Below are positions 15,301 through 30,300 of a stretch of DNA of 64,000 nucleotides, one piece after another (position 1 is the first letter of the stretch; every line of letters starts with the position of its first letter). The position numbers and the translations under genes were made by a program. Below the pieces are notes generated by a model. The model ran no database searches. It was not told the DNA's origin and saw nothing but the letters and a program-made list of their open reading frames with translations. Source of the stretch: Papio anubis (Eukaryota > Chordata > Mammalia > Primates > Cercopithecidae). The stretch is from contig NC_044996.1 in assembly GCF_008728515.1 (NCBI RefSeq), positions 104,805,467 to 104,869,466 on the forward strand, written 5' to 3'.

Positions 15301-18300
15301 TCGTTCACTCTGTTCTTGCCACACTGGCTTCCTCCCTGTTATTTATAACTGCTTCCACCTTTGGGGCATTTGCACTAGCTCTCTGTTTGGCTGGAATATC
15401 TCATCCCCTGGGTATCCTCATGCCTAATCCTTTCTTCACGTGTCAGCTCACATGCCCCTTTCCTTAGAGAGGTCTTTTCTGATTGCTATATATAAGGAAC
15501 AATACCCACCTCCTTCACTACACGATATTGTCCCCTTACCCTGTTGTATTTTTTTCCATAGCACTTACCTGACAGATACTTGTCTTTCTCATTCTATTAG
15601 AATATAAGCTTTGTTAGGGCAGGAATTTTTATCTCTTTCGTTAACTGCTGCATCCCCAGTGCCTAAAACAGTGCTTGGCATGAAGTCGGCATTCAGGCCT
15701 TCTTGTTGAATGAATAACTGAATAAAAAGTACACCGGATTTTTAATCAGTCAATATAAGAGCTAGAATTTGGGCCCATGGAATTGAACACTCTCTTTCGA
15801 TAATGAAATCTTGCCAGTTTTTCTCTGTGTTATATATATGGGAGCTATACTACTCGTTTCTTTAGTTTGTAGAGAGGTTTTTAACTTGGGGTCCTTGGAC
15901 AGGACATAAAATGTGTCCTGCAAGATTATCTATAATTATTTTCCTTTATTAGGAAATCTGCACGCTGCCAGCTCCCCAAGTGGGGCTTTGAGAGCCCCAT
16001 CACCAGCGTCATTTGTTCCAACTCCTCCCCCATCCTCGCATGGAATCTCAATAGGACCAGGGGCCAGTTTTGCTAGTCCACATGGTGAGTCCATACATGG
16101 AAATCGATACAGCGTAAGAGCTTGATGTGAAAATAATTTTTGTTGAGTAAATTTTTTCATTGCAAAATTAATACTTGTTTATTGAGGAAGTAGCAAAAAT
16201 ATTGCTCAAGCAAAAAGAATCAAATTTATCTAATTCCACCACACAGAGGTAATGACCAGTGAGTTTGTCTCTGCCTTGGACTCTCCCTTGCTGTTGCTCT
16301 GCCTTGCCCTTCCTGTCACATGCCCTGCTTGCCTGCCCTCTCACGTTTCTGTTATTCTCGCTTGCTCTCTACCCAGCTGCTTGTCTCCCCCTTCAAATAC
16401 CTGCCCTTGCCCCCCTACAGTGGGTACCCTAACATAGGAATTGTTTTGAGACTTGAATTTTTTAACTTTTTAACTAAAAAATTTTATTTTGAATTGATTC
16501 AACTAGATAAAAATTAGAACCAGAACCAGAAGTCAGTGAAATGTTTCCTTTTTATTCCACCAACCACCAGTTCCTCTTCCCAGAAACATGTAGATATTCT
16601 TGCAGAGCTGTTTCATGCATACACAAGCAAATACATGCAAGTGTTCTTTCCCCTCTCCTTTACACACACGACAGCATACTTTACAGTGTTCAGTGCCTTT
16701 TTTCACTTAATGTATCATGAGTATGATACCATAGAACATAAACAGGTTCCTCAGTTTTTAAGTTGTATAGCACCTGGGATTTTAGTTTTTACTATTAATA
16801 TTTGTGGGAACATTTCTGTCACATCATCATACCATATGGCGTAATAATATCCCCTTGTCAGGGTGTACCATGACTTAACTGCTCTCCTATTGTTATATGT
16901 TTAGAATGTTGCCATTTTTTTCACAATTAAAAGTGGTGCCATCTGTGCTCATATCCATGATTGTTTCCTTAAGTTCCAAAAATGGAATTGTTGTATCAAG
17001 GGTTTTGAGAAATTCTAAAGCTTTCGAAACATATTGCTAACTGCTCATCTGAAAGGCTGTACCAGTTTCCCATACCATCATACAAGAATGTCTGTTATCC
17101 TGCATCATTGCCAGCAGGGAGTATTACATATTTTAAAGACCTTGGCCATTTTGATAGGTGAAAAATGGTATCTTATTGTTTAATGTGTTTCTTTTTTTCC
17201 TTTTTTTTTTTTTTTTTTTTTTTTTTGAGACAGGGTCTCTCTCTGTTACCCAGGCTGGACTGCAGTGGTGCAGTCTCAGCACACTGCAACCTCGCTTCTC
17301 AAGTTCAGGTGATCCTCCTGCCTCAATCCCCTCCCCAGCAAAGTAGCTTGGACTACAGATGTGCACCACCACGCCTGGCTAGTTTTTGTGGGGTTTTTTT
17401 TTTTGTAGAGATGGGGTTTTGCCGTGTTGCCCAGGCTGGTCTTGGAACTCCTGGACTCAAGCAATCCACCCACCTCAGCCTTCCAAAGTGCTGGGATTAC
17501 AAGTGTGAGCCACCATGCCTGGCCGGTCTTTGGTGTTTCTTATTTTATACCTCCCAGTTATATATGCTTTACCTATGTTCTTGTGTTTTTTCTTACCCAT
17601 TTGTAAGACTTAAGTAAAGACCATTTAGTGTCTGACATATACATGGTAAAAGTATTTTTTCAGTTTGTCATTTGGTTATAGAGGGATATAAAAAATATGT
17701 TGAAGGTATCTGGAGGATGAAATTTATTTATTTATTTTTTATTTTTGAATATTTTCTTGGATACCAATGGAGGATGAAATTTAAATATCAGATTGTTCAG
17801 GAAGTCACTGCTTTCAAAACTTGAGTCTTGGTTCATTTCTTAGTCAACGTAGCCTAAATAAAGAATATGGAAAATTTCCTTCTCCTCATTTGTCGAAGTT
17901 GGTTTAAAAATATATTTCTGCCTTTAAAGGAACTCTGAGATTGTTTGCTTAATATTTTCATGCATATAGTAGCATACACTGTTACATATTACACACATTG
18001 AAGCTTGTGTGAAGGTAAATTTTATCCTCTATCTTTATATTTTTCTAATTTTTGTATCATGTTAAAAAGTACCTTACACAAAATAGAGATTCAGTCATGA
18101 CATGTTAACACACATCAAGCTTCAGTGAAACATCTTATTGGAAGAAAAAATAAAATTATTACTATGTAAAGATTTGAATGCTGTCAAGTAATTTTCAGTT
18201 ATTAAAATATAGGTTTTGAGAATCATTTGTTTACCTTTTTTATAGGGACTCTTGACCCTAGTTCCCCATACACTATGGTGTCACCAAGTGGACGAGCAGG

Positions 18301-21300
18301 GAACTGGCCAGGATCTCCTCAAGTGTCCGGCCCCTCACCAGCAGCACGCATGCCTGGAATGTCACCAGCCAACCCTTCACTACATTCTCCGGTTCCAGAT
18401 GCTTCTCATTCCCCTCGAGCTGGAACAAGTGAGTATCATCAACATTTTTATGTTCTTTTTTAGTATAACTCAAAGTGATGTATTTTGTTGCATCCTCACA
18501 TTTGAAAGTCATGATCTACTTTTTGAGAGAGGATACTTAAAGGATATTACATAGGATCCTGATGAAGAGATGCATAAGGAGAGTGGAGTTTCCATGTCCT
18601 CTGTGAGCCTCCACATGTTTGGCTATCTGGAAGTTCTCCAAACTCTGTCCTTTTGGGTTTTTATGGAAGTTTCATCACGTAGGCATTATTGATTAAATCA
18701 CTGGCCACTGGTGATCAACTTTGGGGATGGGGCTGAAACTACCAACCTTCTAATTGTGCCTTGTCTTTCCTATGATCAGCCCCCTTCCTGAAGCTACCCA
18801 GGGGCTGCCAGCCATCAGCCATCTCATTAGCATACAAAAGGACACTTAACCACTTTGAAGATTCCAAAAATTTTAGGATTTGTATGCCAGGAGCTAGGAC
18901 AAAGACCAAATATATATTTCACAATATCACACATATTAACACAGAAGAGAATTATATACATTTATTGGTTAGCTTTTGCTACATAACATTTAGTGGCTTA
19001 AAACAATATATGATTGTTATATATTGGTTCACAATTCTGCAGGTTGGCAGTTTAGGCTGAGCACAGCTGAGTGATTCTTTCAGGCTCTGCTGGGCAGCTC
19101 ACTTAGGTGTCTGTAGTCAGCTGCTGGGTTTGTTTGGGACTAGGTGATCTAAGATGGCCTCAGATGGCAAGGTTTCGCTCTGCTTTGTGTGGTTTCGCAC
19201 TTGATCTGAGGCTTGTTCACATGGTGGCTCAACAGGATTTTAAGGCAGGGAGTAGAAGCTGAGGCCTACAACTAGCCCAGTGTCACTTCCACCACATTCT
19301 GTTGGTCAGAAGCAAGTCACTAGGCCAGCCAGGTTTCGGGTGGAGAAATAGAGTTCACCCCTTAAAGGAGTTGCTGCAAAGTCATATTGCAAGGGGCCTG
19401 GACACAAGAAGGAGAAAAATAGTGGCCATTTTTGCTAACAGGTTGTTAATATACGATTGTTACACCACAAGGAGTAACTGCAACAGTACAGAATGATTTA
19501 GAACATCAAAGATTTGTGATGAAGGCAAAACAGGAAGCAGTGAGATAGTATGTATTTGTAAATGACATAACATGTTTTCCTTCCCAAAAGGTTCTCAAAC
19601 AATGCCAACAAACATGCCTCCACCTCGTAAACTACCTCAGCGCTCTTGGGCGGCATCCATACCTACCATCCTCACTCACAGTGCCTTGAACATTTTACTG
19701 CTGCCCTCTCCAACGCCAGGCCTTGTGCCTGGTCTGGCAGGTAGTTACCTTTGTTCTCCACTTGAGAGATTCCTTGGATCAGTCATCATGAGACGACATC
19801 TTCAAAGAATTATTCAACAAGAAACGGTATGGGTACCTAGTGACCTTCTAAGTGGTGATTGTTAAGGGTAAAATGCTCAGTTGTCCTGCAGGATAGGATC
19901 TGAACTAACGTGACATTCCTTCACCTTCCCTCCTTTAACAAGCTCGTTAGAATTATGCTTTTCACCCTAAACTGGCATTAAAAATGGACTCCATTATTTT
20001 CTTTTCCATTCTTACGTTAACATAGTTCTGCATTATACAATTTGCTGTGCTGTGGCTTCTATGTTATGTGGCTAACATGAACCTGGAGATAGGTCTCTGC
20101 AGCACATAGGACCAGTGCGCACAGGATCTGGCCTTGCAGAGAATAGCATACCAGTAATTATTTGCCTTCTGGAGTGCCCGTGCAGGCAGACTGATTTTTT
20201 GAATCTGAGTCTTTATGGAAATAAAATAATTGGCTGGATGTGGTGGCTTAGACCTATAATCCCAGCACCTTGGAATGCTGAGGCAGGAGGATCACTGAGC
20301 CCAAGAGTTCCAGACCACCCTAGGCAATATAGCAAGACCCTCTCTCTACAAAAAATTAAAAAAATCATCAGGCATGCACCTGTAGTCCTAGCTACTTGGG
20401 AGGTGTAGGCAGGAGGATTGCTTGAGACCAGGAGTTCCAGGTTACACTGAGCTGTGATCATGCTGCTGCACTCTATCCTGGGTGATCAAGTAAGACGCTG
20501 TCTCTAAAAAAATAAAAATAGAAAAAAAATTTAAAGAAAATTATTTATGGTTACAAGGACAAAAGCTTCTTTTAAAATACATGAACGGGACAGGCACGGT
20601 GGCTCATGCCTGTAATCCCAGCACTTTGAGAGGCTGAGGTGGGCAGATCTCTTGAGGTCAGGAGTTCAAGACCAGCCTGGGCAACATGATGAAATCCCGT
20701 CTCTTCTAAAACATACAAAAATTAGCCAGGCATGGTGGTGTGCACCTGTAATCCCAGCTATATGGGAGGCTGAGGCAGAATTGCTTGAACCCGGGAGGCG
20801 GAGGTTGCAGTGAGCCGAGATCACGCCAGTGCACTCCAGCCTGGGCAATAGAGCGAGACTCTGTCTCATAAATAAATAAATAAATAAATAAACAATTGAA
20901 TTTTTAAAAACTCTTGTAGAAAAAAGACTTCTAAAAAAAAAAAGAAAGAAGACTTCTAACTTATCCTATGGTGATAAAGCCTTAGGAGATAATTTATAAT
21001 TGAGAGCACCAGTTCTAGAGTCAGGCTGCCTGGGTTTGTAGCCAGCCATACTACCTGCTAATGTGTGTTTGGGCAAATTACTTCAGATAATAGTATTTAC
21101 CTAACTGATAACAGTTGTGGGGATTTGAGATATTTCATGTAAAGCCCTTAATATAATGTCTTGGCATTTTCATTATTTATAATTACTGTTATTATTGGTA
21201 GATGCATGTATTAATGAGGTAGTCAAAATGGTGAATGTTTAGGCTGGGCACCGTGGCTCATGCCTGTAATCCCAGCACTTTGGGAGACCGAGGCAAGCAG

Positions 21301-24300
21301 ATCACTTGAGGTCAGGAGTTTGAGACCAGCCTGGCCAGCATGGCGACACCCCACCTCTACTGAAAATACAAGACCAGGCACGGTGACTCATGCCTGTAAT
21401 CCCAGCACTTTGGGAGGCCAAGGCAGGTGGATTACTTGAGCCCAGGAGTTCGAGACCAGCCTGGCCAACATGGTGAAACCCCATCTCTACTAGAAATACA
21501 AAAATTAGCCGGGTGTGGTGGCACACGCCTGTAATCCCAGCTACTTGGGTGGCTGAGTCATGAGAATCATTTGAACCTGGGAGGCAGAGGTTGCAGTGAG
21601 CTGAGATCGTGCCACTGCACTCCAGCCTGAGCAGACAGAGAGAGACTCTCTCTCAAAACAAACAAACAAAAACAAAAATTATCTGGGCGTGGTGGCACAT
21701 GCCTGTAATTCCTGCTACTTGGGAGACTGAGGCAGGAGAATCGCTTGAACCTGGGAGGCAGAGGTTGCAGTGAGCCGAGATCGTGACACTGCTCTCCAGC
21801 CTGGGCAACAGAGCAAGACTCCATCTCAAAAAATAAAAAAAGAATTAAAAATGATGAATGTTTAAAATATTCACTCCATGCTTAGTGTGAAGCCATTTTG
21901 CAACCTTCACACTAAGAGTTGGTACGGAAACGTTTTTGAATAAATTAGCATGCAAAAGAAAAAAGAGAAAAATAATAAAATAAACTAAAATCAGCACTCA
22001 AAATGGTTATCATCAGACCTGGGATCTAGCCTCAGCTATGCCACTTACTATCTAAGCTTTCAGCTCTTTGACCTCATTTTGCTCAGCTGCATAATCAACA
22101 TACTCTGCCAAAACAGGGGTCAGTAAACTATGGCCCCTGGTTGCTATGTCCTTCTCACCACCTGTTTTTGTAAATAAAGTTTTATTGGAACACAGCCACA
22201 CCTGTTCATTTATGTATTGTCTATAGCTGCTTTCAGCTGTGATGACAACATTGAATAGTTGTGACAGAGACCATATAGTGCATAAAACCTGCAACTTTTT
22301 CTATATAACACTTTACAGAAAAAGTTTGTCAACCCCTGGGCTAAAATAAGAGCCTAATCCAGATCTAACCTTTTGTAATTGTACTCTGTATTCTTTTTTT
22401 CTAATGTGCCACTTTAAAAAAATATATATATATAGTGGAAAATGTTCAGCATATACAGAAGTAGAATAGTATAATGAACTTCTGTACTCTCATCACCCAC
22501 CTCCAACAGTTAACTAGTATCAGTATTGTTTCATCTAGAACTCCCCTCAGATTTTCACAGCAAATCTCAGACATAATTTCTTCCATAAAAATTTTTGCAT
22601 GTGTCTCTAAAAGGTATGGACTCTTAAAAAAAAGTGCACCATTCTCTACCTAAAAAAAAAATTTCTTTATCACCACATATCTAGTTAATATCCAGATTTC
22701 CCAGGTTGTCTCATTTTTTACACTTTGAATCAGAACTCAAATAAGTTTTTCTAAGTCCCGTTCAAAGTTTTGGTTCCCCCCTCTAGTTCTCCTTCTTCAT
22801 CCTTATACAATTTGGAATCATTGAATATTTTTTTGATCCCTATGTTTTCTATCACATTGGTCAGTCCTCTGGATCAAGCTACTGAATGTATTCAGGCTCA
22901 AGTTTTTTGATGTTGTTTTGCAAGAATACTTCATAGGTAGAATTATGTTCTTCCATCAAAAGGCACATAATGTCTGATTGCATTTCTTTTTGCAATGTTG
23001 ACAGCAGTTGATGCTGAATGCTGTAGGTGCCTTTGTTTTGGAATAGGTATCAACTTAGTGGTTTTGCTTTTGGAACAGTTCTCTCAGTAACATCTTCATT
23101 TTCTCTTTGATTTACATGTTAATTTGATGTGTCCTTATTTTGCAGCTGCAGCTGATAAATTCCAATGAACCCGGAGTGATCATGTTTAAGACTGATGCAC
23201 TGAAATGCAGAGTTGCCCTTAGTCCCAAAACCAACCAAACGCTTCAGCTAAAAGTGACACCTGAAAATGCAGGACAGTGGAAACCTGATGAACTTCAAGT
23301 TTTAGAGAAATTCTTTGAAACAAGAGTATGTGTTTAATAATGCATAATTTGAATATAATTAATGAAACAGAAGCATTAATGTAGAATGAAGAATAACTTG
23401 CTTTATTTATCCCTGTAGGTTGCAGGACCACCATTTAAAGCTAATACGTTAATAGCCTTCACCAAGCTATTAGGAGCTCCTACACACATCCTGAGGGATT
23501 GTGTGCACATTATGAAGCTGGAGCTGGTAAGTTACAGAGATATACATTTCCAGCAAGGTTTGTTTGAGGAGGTTAGACTTGGTGGGAGCAGTGTTTATTG
23601 GTTTTCACCCATCTATATAGTTTCTTCTATTTTTCTCTTAAATTCTTAAATATTTTTAACTTAAATTTTATTTATCTTTGAATGGGTAACACAATTCTGT
23701 TTTATCTTTTGAATTTAAAACAAGATAATATAGTGAGAAATTTCCCATCAGTTCCTGTCTAGCTATCCCTGTCCCCTCCATCCCTGTCCAACTGTCTTCT
23801 GGCCAACCAGAGTTACCATGGCTTGCCTCTCCTTCCAGAGATGGTCCATTCATAAAAGCAAATAGCATTGCTCTCATAAACTTTTGATTGATTGAGACAG
23901 GGTCTCATTCCGATGCCCAGGCTGGAGTGCAGTGATGCGATCTCGGCTCACTGCAGCCTCAACCTCTGGGGCTCAGGTGATTCTCCCACCTCAGCCTCCT
24001 GAATAGCTAGGACTACAGATGCACGCCACCATGCCTGGCTTTTGTTGTTGTTGTTGTTTTTGTAGAGACGGGGTTTCACCATGTTGCTCAGGCTGGTCTT
24101 AGACTTCAGGTCTCAAGTGATCCACCCACCTTGGCCTCCCAAAGTGCTGGGATTACAGGTGTAAGCCACCGTGCGTGGCCTTCTTGTAAATATTTTAAAT
24201 GAAATGATATTTACACATCCTGTTTTATACTTTTTTCCATTTTTATTATGAGCTAGTTTATGTATAAATTTATAACATGTAATTTTAAAAAATCTGACTC

Positions 24301-27300
24301 CTCACCTTTGTTGGTCCTAGACTTTATGTCCTGAATAGCTGTTAAAACTGAAGTGTAGGCCGGACGCGGTGGCTCACACCTATAATCCTAGCACTTTGAG
24401 GGGCTGAGGCAGGCAGATTGCCTGAGCTCAGGAGCTCGAGACCAGCCTGGGCAATGTGAAACCCTGTCTCTACTAAAAATACAAAAAAATTAGCTAGGCA
24501 TGGTGGCATGGCCTATAGTCCCAGCTACTTGGGAGGCTGAGGCAGAAAAATCGCTTGAATCTGGGAGGCGGAGGTTGCAGTGAGCTGAGATCTCGCCACT
24601 GCACTCCAGCTTGGGTGATGGAGTGAGACTGTCTCAAAAAAAAAAAAAAAAAAAATGGCCGGGCACGGTGGCTTACGCCTGTAATCCTAGCACTTTGGGA
24701 GGCCAGGGCGGGCTGATTGCCTGAGCTCAGGAGTTCCAGACCAGCTTGGGCAACATGGTGAAACCTCGTCTCTACTAAAAATGCAAAAAAATTAGCCAGG
24801 CATGGTGGCACATGCCTGTAGTCCCAGCTACTTGGGAGGCTGAGGCGAGAGAATCGCTTGAACCCAGGAGGCAGAGGTTGCAGTGAGCCGAGATCATGCC
24901 ACTGCACTCCAACCTGGATGACCGAGTGAGACTCCGTCTCCAAAAAAATCAATCAATCAGTCAATCTGAAGTGCAAAGTAAGAGACAGCAGGATGCTCCA
25001 TGGGCAGCAGCTGCCTTCAGAGCACGGAATATCTGTTCTTGGTTTGTTGTTGGCCCTTTGGGGATTTCCCCTAGTTTCTGCATAGCTCAGTCTGCATTCG
25101 TGTTAGTTTTCTAGGGCTGCCACAACAAATTACCACAAGCTGAGTGGCTTAAAACAATAGGAATTTATTATCTCACAGTTCTGGAGGCCATAAATCCTAA
25201 ATCAAGGGGTCAGCGGGGCCATGCTCTCTGAAGACTCTAGGGTTGAATCTATTCCATGCGTTTCTCTTAGCTTCAGGTGGTTCCAGCAGTCTTTGGTATT
25301 CCTTAGCTATAGACTCATCACTGCAACCTCTGCCTCTGTCATCACATGGTGTTCTCTCTGTGTGTGTCTCTGCCTGTGTCTCTTCTGTTCTTATAAAGGA
25401 CAACAGTCATATTGAATTAAGGACCATTCTAATGACCTCATCTTAATTTGATTACATCTACAAAGAGACCTGGTTTTCAGATAAGATCATATTCATGGGT
25501 GCTGGGGGTTAGGAATTCGTGTCTTTTTCAGGTGTGCAATTCAATGCATAACAGCATTTAAAAACATGCCTTTTGGCTGGGTGTGGTGGCTCATGTCTGT
25601 AATCCCAGCACTTTGGGAGGCCAAGGTGGGTGGATCATCTGAGGTCGGGAGTTCGAGACCAGCCTGGCCAACATGGTGAAACTCCATCTCTACTAAAAAT
25701 ACAAAGAATTAGCCAGGCGTGGTGATGGGCACCTGTAATCCCAGCTACTCAGGAGGCTGAGGCAGGAGAATCGCTTGAACCCAGAAGGTAGAGGCTGCAG
25801 TGAGTCGAGATCACACCATTGCACTCCAGCCCGGGTGACAGAGCAAGACTCTGTCTCAAAAAATAAAAAATAAAATAAAAAGATGCCTTTCCACCCTCAA
25901 TATTTTTAGTGTTTGTGGTGGATGTGATGTCCAGGATATCAAACCTGGCGTATTGCTTGAAATGGAAGAGCATCTTGCTTTATTCACTGAACAAATCTTG
26001 GAGATCTTTCCATATCAGTATATAAAGGATGTCTTTGTTTTGTGTTGTTTAACAAAGCTTAGTATTTCATTAGGTGAATGTATTAAAATTTCTAAGTACT
26101 CCCAACTTGTTGGCCATTTTGGTTTCTTCTGATATTTTGCTGTTACAAACAGTGCCACAATAAAGAGCCTTTTTATGGATGTGCCAGTATACCTGTAGAA
26201 TTGCTGGGTCGAAGGATATATATAATTGTAAGTTTGGTAGATTTTGCCAAATTGTTCTCCACAGAGGTTATGCCAGTTTATATTCCCACCACCAATGAGA
26301 GTACTGGCTTTTTCCCACATCCTTGTCAACAGTTTTATCAGTCTTTAGACTTTGGGTCTTTCTGATTTGTAGATTTTTAGGTCTTTTGATTTGTAGGAAT
26401 TGGGTATGTACATTAGCGAAGTTAGCCCCTTGGGATATTCATTGTAAATATTTTTTCCTCGTTTTTCATTTGTGTTTTGACTTGACTTTTGGTAGGTTTA
26501 GCTATGCAAAATTTTCTTTTAAATAGTATAAATGTAGCAATATTGGTTTTTAAGTTTTCCTGATTTTGTATCATTGTTAGATTCTTCTCACTCTCAGATT
26601 TTGAAATAATCCTCCCAAAGTTTTTTTCTAATACCATTCGGATTCATTTTTTTAATTATTTAAATTTTTAAATCTATTTTTATTTATTTATTTTGAGACA
26701 GGGTCTCACTTTGTTTTGGTGTCAAATGTGAGGAGGTATGGATCCAACTTTTTCAGATGCTAATTTATCATATAATCAATCTTCTCTGTATGGGGAGATT
26801 TTGAATTCTTTCCTGTGAAAGTATGTAGTTATATAGATGGAATCAAGATGGCAGCTGATATATTTTTTCAATCTTACAGTGGTCTTTTCATTTTAATGTT
26901 TCTAGTGCTGATTTGAGTAACTTCAATTACCTCACTGGTTTTTTAGTTAGCGTTTTACTATACATATTGGGGCAATAGTATTCTTTTGCTAATAGTCTCA
27001 ACATTTGGCTTCTGATCTAATAGGCTGTAGGAAACATTATTTATGTCAAAAAGAGATCCATTTGAATTTTTAAAGGAGTAAATATTTATGTGGCTAAAAA
27101 AGCACCAATGGATATAATTTAAAAGTCTTTCACACAGTTTGACTAGTTTGTTTAGGGTAAGAGTTGGAAACAGGACTGGGAAGTCTAGATTGGCACAGTT
27201 AAGAAGGGCCTCGAATGCTAGGTGTTGGTCCTCAGTTGTGGGTGGTAGGGGGACAGCATATGTCACTAAATGTCACTGAGCATTTGTGAGCTTGAGTAGA

Positions 27301-30300
27301 ACCATGTTGTAGGACCTATGTCTGATGGTGGTATAAGGATGGACTGGAAGACGCAGCCACTGGAAAGAGCTGTTAGGGGAGCACAGGAGAAGTAATAAAG
27401 CCCTGCACATGGTGGCCTCAATGAATATCGATAGGAGGGAACAGATGTCAGAGACACTGCAGAAGCTGAATCCATAGGCCTTAGGAATTAACGAAGTGGG
27501 AGGGAAGGAAGGGGGAAATCTTACATAAATCCACACTTGACTTTTCTGTTAGCAACTTCATGTATATATTTGTTTTGAAAAAGTGTAGATTATCAACTTT
27601 ATGTTCTGTTAATAATTGGGTATGAAACAAAATTCTAACCTCTCAGACTTTCGTAGTAGAATATGATTTTAAATGTTTATATGCCTTTATCTTGATTTTT
27701 TTCCCCCTCAAAACAGTTCCCTGACCAGGCAACACAGCTGAAATGGAATGTTCAGTTTTGCCTAACGATCCCTCCCAGCGCACCACCAATTGCACCTCCT
27801 GGGACACCTGCTGTGGTGCTGAAATCAAAAATGCTATTTTTTGTAAGTACCACCCAGCATCTGTGCATGTACAGAGCTTCTGAGGAGAAAGCCACGTGAT
27901 AATAGAGCAACTTTTGGATAACTGCATAAATTATCTTTTGTTGCCAAATAGAGCCCAAGATTCCTTAATTGTCAGCGTAGATGTCATGACATCCTGGTTC
28001 CTTTAGTAATAAACAGAAATTTATTGAACCAGGTAATTGTGTAGCACAGTTGCATCTTAACCATAATATTCAGTTGTTTGTCACTTGTCATGTGTAACTT
28101 TCTTTTGCTTGCTTATCTTAATCTGAAAGTATAGTAAATGATAGTACCTTTGATACATTTAGACAGATGTTTTATGATGTTTTTATTCTCTTTGTGTGTG
28201 TTGTGTGTATACAGCTTCAACTAACTCAGAAAACATCGGTCCCTCCCCAAGAACCTGTTAGTATTATAGTTCCAATCATTTATGACATGGCTTCAGGTAC
28301 AACCCAGCAGGCAGACATTCCTAGACAGCAGAACTCTTCTGTTGCTGCTCCCATGATGGTCAGCAACATTCTGAAGAGGTTTGCAGAGATGAATCCACCA
28401 CGACAAGGTACATGACCAGTAGAAAATATTTTATTGCATAGATGTTATAAAAGTGCTTTTGAGAGACACCCCTTTCTCCTCTTCTCTTCTCCCTCCTTAC
28501 CTACTCTACCACCCAGTCATAGCAGTAGAGGTCTGGTTGCTGTGGCCCTCTTAATGTCTGCCTGTCGCTTTCTTCCTTTCTCACTGGTTCTTCATTTTTG
28601 TCCATTTCTCTGCTGCCTGGACTTTTTGTTAGTGATTTACTTACTATTGGGACTGACCCAGTTGCTAATGCCAGAAGCTTGTATTTATAGCACACATTGC
28701 CACAAAGACCTAGGTTAGGATGATAGAACTTTCCATGGCTGTGAATTCCTGCCCTACCATCAATACCTGCCACTCTGTACATCACAAAGTTGAAATGCAT
28801 GTTGGTTTCTCATATTTCATGGTTCAATCATGAATAGAAGAATATTATTAAAAGTTCTGTATCTTCTAAATGTTTTGTGAAGAATAAAAGCTGATACAAA
28901 TGGCATTACTGCTTTTTTGGGCTTCTTATATAAGTGTCAGGTGGGTGCAAGTGAAGCTTTTCACCATGTGCACAATGAAGCTCTCAAACTGAACATTTCC
29001 GAGGAAACCAGAATGTTTCTAGAAAGATAAACAAGGTCCCTGCAATACTGGAGTAGCCTTCACTTAACACGTAACTCCTGGCAGTGCTAAATTTGGGGTT
29101 GCGAAATACAAAGCTCAGCCAAGAGAACTTTTCTTCCATTTTGCTCATTTCTAATATTAAGGAAATTTAAATTTAAAATTTGCTTATTTGGAATATTAAG
29201 GAAGTTCTCTGTATCTCTCTGTTTAGAATAGTTAAATAACAATTATGTTTTTAAATGAGGGAAAGTTGTTCTCTGAAACATTTTTAGGTACTACAGTGTC
29301 CAAAGTTTTCTAGAACTAGGAATCAGGAAAGAAATGATATATTTAACTATTTGTTTCCCCACATTGGATATGCAGGCGAGTTCTCACTTTAGTGTATACG
29401 GAATACACTGGGCAGTAGAGAAGGGTGTGCTTCTTTTGTTGTAATACTTCTTCTACTTCTTAAAATTTTCTGCTTTCATCCTTTGACTTCTCTCTTCTTT
29501 CAGCTAAAAATAGGTCCTCAAGAATCAAAGTTTAAAGCTATCAGAATTCTCAAAGTAACAGTCCAGTAGAACCTTGATAATAAACACTATTCCTTCACAA
29601 GAAGATGGCTATCATTATCTTATGTGTTTTTATGTATTATGTCTTGTGGAATTTAAAATTAAAAGGAAAATGTTTTGATCCAGTTGGGATCAAGCAAGTT
29701 TTCCTGCCTATCAATAATGAAAATGTGTTTTTTAAAAAACAATATCACTTCTCCTTTTAAGAAATTGTTGAGATATTTTGGAAGTGTTTTCCTTTTTTAT
29801 CCCCCTTGGACTGGGCAGACCTTTGGATTTCCTTTTCTTTCTGTACCTTCTCATGTGCACAGGATCACTGCACATCCTGCCCTTTGCTGAAAGGCGATGG
29901 TTCACATGAGGTCTTCAGTTCTCCCACTTTCAGCCAGTGTATATAGTGTTAGACCATGCTGTAGAGGAAGGGATCCAGCTTTTGGTTTATAATATTTAAA
30001 TACTTGTAATATTTACAAGAAGCAGAGTATTTGGTTTCTTTGAGCAAAGGGGAAGTTGAGGGGATGAATTGCCAGCACCCTCCCCACCCACAAATCTTGT
30101 TTTTGGATTGTTGGTGCACCATACTTCAGTCTCCCACCCCACCTCCCACACCCATCACTTCTCTTCTGATGAAGTGCTTTTAAGAAAAATCATTTTTGTA
30201 TATAATTGATTTTAATGTTGAACTCTGGAAGTTGACCATTTCCTTGAATTTTGGGAGAAAACTCCAATAGATGTCAGAGACTTGCACTGTCCAGTATAAC

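Noticed and set aside
24494..24952. 152-codon minus-strand open frame and many similar ones (for example at 53041-53403, 62420-62602)
   Set aside because: They read antisense Alu (phrases like SVAQAGVQWHDLGSLQP) and are not genes.
26684..26712. Possible Alu (tttattttgagacagggtct)
   Set aside because: Only about 29 bases match and the sequence then leaves Alu; too short to call.
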